Positions 61,371-64,000 of a stretch of DNA of 64,000 nt are shown here, in pieces. This DNA comes from Melastoma dodecandrum. Lineage: Eukaryota; Streptophyta; Magnoliopsida; Myrtales; Melastomataceae. The number at the start of each line of letters is the position of its first letter. Position 1 is the stretch's first letter. The translations under genes were made by a program, and so were the position numbers. The stretch spans positions 99,501-163,500 of the forward strand of contig JARUPY010000539.1 in the NCBI GenBank assembly GCA_029817715.1, given 5' to 3'. The notes under the pieces are model-generated. The model saw nothing but the letters and a program-made list of their open reading frames with translations. It searched no databases and was not told where the DNA came from.

Positions 61371-63341
61371 TCACCGCAACTGGTCCTGTTCGGCGTCAAA
61401 AGTCCATCTCGACTTCCCGAGTTCGCTTGACAAGGCAACTGTTTTCAGTTCCACTTTCCAAGGGTTATGCCCAGTGACCCTCTTGTACAGCACCTGCAAC
61501 GAAATTATTCAGCTTGTTTAGGACTTGCTTCGGCATCTTGGAGAAGAGAAGCTAAACTTGGTTCTCCATTCCAATACAGGGACTAAGATATTACGGGAAT
61601 GTCTATAAAGAAGCTATTTATTACCTTCGCCAACTGCTTGTAGGATGATGTTGGTATCCACAAGCTCATCGGCCGGCAACTCCAAAGCAATGCATCGACG
61701 AGCGATAGAATATTCTTACACCTTTGACGACGACCTGCCACGATCCTAAGGTGATCCAGGTTCCTTGATGGGGAGGCACATCTTCTGCTCAGCTCAGGGA
61801 TGTTGACAGTCTCCAAACCCAGCCACTGACATCACAAAACTATACCTAAATGAAATTGAGAAGGAAAAGTGTCGAGAACAAGACTGAAGCGACGACGGCG
61901 TGCGTTACCTTGTTCGCTTGTATGGAAATCTCGATCTCCGTTGTCTGATCCAACCGCGACAACAGGGAATTCAAACAGAGAAAGAGGGAGTCATCCACGC
62001 AAGCTTTATCAGATAGTTTCAGCACAAACTCTGACAGAAGAGGCGCGTCCACTGAGAACAAAAGAGGAGATCGACGGATCACATACTTTAGTGACTGTAG
62101 TTGCGGTGACTCGATCCTAATGTCCCATAGATTTGGACAATCATCGATGCAAAACGACTTGAACCCAGGACTGGAAATCTTGATTACCTCTAAAGCGCAA
62201 CAATTTGTTGTAACGAGTTTCTCTAACAGGGAAAATCTGGAAATTGGGTGACCAGGGACAGGAAAACACTCCGATGCCTCCACCTCCTTTAGTCTATAAC
62301 AATTCTTCAGTACGAGATTTGTCGACGACGGCCCCATGGGCGAACATGGGGAGCGGAAGTACCGGAAATATGACTTCTTCGTAAGATCAAACTTTCGACC
62401 GCCATCCCAGTTCAATCTATCGACATTCAAAAATCCAGGGATCCTTAATCGGAGCATCTCGGCGAGATATACCAGCACGAAATCCTCTGCTAAAGGAAAT
62501 TTGGCAACTAATTTCATGAGGATATCTTCATCACCGTCATAATAATGGAAATAGAGCCTACGAAGGCTTGGTGCGTCGACTTCAGGACCCAGGTTGAAGG
62601 AGCGGAGTTGGAGAAGTTTTAACTCTGGAAGCCCAGAAATGCTTTGGGGATACAAGGGGGAACGGTGGATCCTCACGTCTTCCAGGAAGTGAAAACAATC
62701 AAAGAGAAGCCGGAGCACTTCGTCGCTAACTTTAACATAAGAAAGAGATAATCTCTGGAGGGTATGATTACGAGACCCTTTTCCCACTACGAACTCGTCG
62801 ATCTGACAGAATTTCAATACCAAAACAGTCAAGGACGAGGAAGCGAATTTTGACACAGGCATGTTGAATCTCCGCAGGATACTCAGTGGTTTGAGGCATA
62901 AGGTCAGATCCCTCACTTGTCTGTCCAAGACAAGGTCGAGGAAAACGTTCAGTGAAGGACAAATACGACAGCTGTAGCTCAGAGAAAGCTCGACTCTGGG
63001 AATGCACGTTTCATCGCTTTGCAGGGAGCGGAGTGCAAAGTCCATGAATCCCATGCGGGCGTCTTCACAATCCTCAGTGTTTCATTTCTGAACCCCACAA
63101 GGGAAGGATATGCAAGGGACGGATATTTAATTCGCTCAGGAAAGTAGGCATCCAAAGCAAGATCCAGGCAACTCACGCCGGCGTCTCCACAAAGCATAAA
63201 CTTGAAATCCCAGAAGGGAAAGGAGTCGCAAACGCTGAGCCAACTCCTGGAAAGCACCCTTGTCCTAACGACATCATGTGTCGGAAGAAAGGACAGTATA
63301 GTGTGGATTAAGGGTTCCGGTAGCTGGGATATCCGATCCAT
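61371..63341 (-). CDS. F-box / leucine-rich repeat (FBD-type) protein, one frameshift
   Basis: Likely SCF ubiquitin-ligase adaptor. Three exons: 63341-61909, 61825-61625 and 61493-61371; the last two introns are GT-AG and in phase. The N-terminus MDRISQLPEPLIHTILSFLP, with RTRVLSRSW, is a clear F-box. The middle has irregular plant LRRs (LTVLVLKFCQID, LQRLSLSYVKVSDEVLRLLF, LKLLQLRSFNLGPEVDAPSL, LEVIKISSPGFKSFCIDDCP). The C-terminal part (NPWKVELKTV) is consistent with this F-box/LRR group. The first exon is 1,433 nt and needs a one-base change: the F-box frame (to about 63067) and the LRR frame (from about 63066) differ by one. No intron of reasonable size can bridge this. Either a recent pseudogene or a base-call error. 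An in-frame Met at 63398 is an alternative start. Confidence 0.78.
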
Positions 63342-63500
63342 TGTCAGAGAGTACCGCCGACGGCTTGAAGATTGGAGTTGGAGAGAAGGAGGATGCAACC
63401 AATTACCCTAAAAGCCATTCATTCATTCATTACATATAGAAAGATTTTTTATTTTGTATTATTATAATTATGTTTTCTTATCGAGTGTTTTATTGAGTTA

Positions 63501-64000
63501 ATACCCACCACCAATCCAAAGTCTAACTGCTGGACTTCGCCGCCAGCCTGGACTTGTAGAATGACAACAGTTTGTCTTTGTCAGGCAGGTGTCGTGCTGC
63601 GATCGGGGATCCCTTGAAGTTCTCTAAGCACTCCCACAGCGCTGGGAACCTCTCCTCCGTCAGGATCCTCACTCCAGTCACCTCCTCTCCGATCAACACG
63701 AACCAGTATAGCAGGAAGTTCGCCACTATGTCCACATACCCGATGTGATCTCCCCCGAAGAACTTCTTGTCGCCTTCCTTGAGATGAGCTTCAAGCTTCC
63801 CAAACACCTCGTATGCTTCCTCGCTCGCCTTCTCCTTCTCCTCCCCTGGTGGGCTGACCCACGCTGCCTTCCAAAAGGCCGGAAGGCACTGCCGTTTCCA
63901 CATTCATTTCGTGCATCGTAAGTTTAGAGATTCATTCATTCCCAAAAGCAGGGAAAAAGGAAGACAACCGGAACTTATATGCATCGTACCTTTTCGTCAA
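63501..64000. repeat. Right arm of the GST-containing direct duplication
   Basis: Matches 58562-59061 at about 98-99 % by my count and is still matching at the window edge. The duplication is therefore longer than 500 bp, and the repeat spacing is about 4.9 kb. Confidence 0.93.
63523..64000 (-). CDS. Tau-class glutathione S-transferase, 3' part
   Basis: Second GST copy. The last exon (63888-63523) encodes 121 residues and a stop, with CLPAFWKAAWVSPPGEE and KKFFGGDHIGYVDIVANFLLYW; it differs from the other copy at three residues (Arg/Lys, Cys/Ser, Asp/His). The upstream intron follows, and the window ends at the donor site of the previous exon. Whether the N-terminal thioredoxin-fold domain is intact cannot be seen. 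The other copy is dead, so this may be the functional parent or a second relic. Confidence 0.8.

Overview
This is nuclear DNA of a flowering plant, most likely a eudicot. Its protein-coding genes are multi-exon with GT-AG introns, and the protein families are plant-specific: TAA1-type tryptophan aminotransferase, NPH3/BTB, DUF707, tau-class GST, F-box/FBD. Transposable elements fill roughly a third of the window. I cannot name the species.

Layout. At 0.4-3.1 kb is a complete 5-exon tryptophan aminotransferase gene (TAA1/TAR, minus strand; indole-3-pyruvate auxin pathway). From 3.5 to 22.9 kb lies a nest of two Ty3/Gypsy Tat-type LTR retrotransposons, both pointing to the minus strand. The outer, older element is split into a left part (3' LTR and downstream region, 3.5-6.4 kb) and a right part (protease to integrase, 19.0-22.9 kb). 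The inner, younger element (6.4-19.0 kb) has an intact reverse transcriptase/RNase H/integrase ORF and a decayed gag. It also carries a spliced plus-strand (antisense) gene with a plant mobile domain, a basic NLS-like stretch and a coiled-coil tail. One LTR of the inner element and part of the outer integrase were lost in a deletion that met at a short repeat.

From 23.7 to 26.1 kb is a complete 4-exon NPH3-family BTB gene (minus). From 26.1 to 32.4 kb is AT-rich intergenic DNA with many microsatellites and long G tracts. From 32.4 to 39.7 kb is the oddest structure in the window: four head-to-tail copies of a ~0.94-kb unit, each made of ~0.58 kb of host flank plus the 5' end of a hAT transposon. 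The last copy runs on into the full 3.9-kb hAT element, which has terminal inverted repeats, an 8-bp target duplication and a nearly complete transposase. From about 39.9 to 45.2 kb is a decayed Gypsy element (plus strand) using the same primer-binding site as the inner element.

The right third is gene-rich: a GT17 N-acetylglucosaminyltransferase (46.3-47.9 kb, plus), a tandem pair of DUF707 genes (50.3-53.5 and 55.3-57.6 kb, minus), a broken tau GST (58.6-59.2 kb), a Pumilio-repeat pseudogene (60.8-61.3 kb, plus), an F-box/LRR/FBD-type gene with one frameshift (61.4-63.3 kb, minus), and a second GST copy that runs off the right edge. The GST copies are arms of a direct duplication of at least 0.5 kb flanking the Pumilio and F-box loci. 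The host genes are neighbours rather than a pathway; only the two DUF707 genes and the two GST copies are related to each other.
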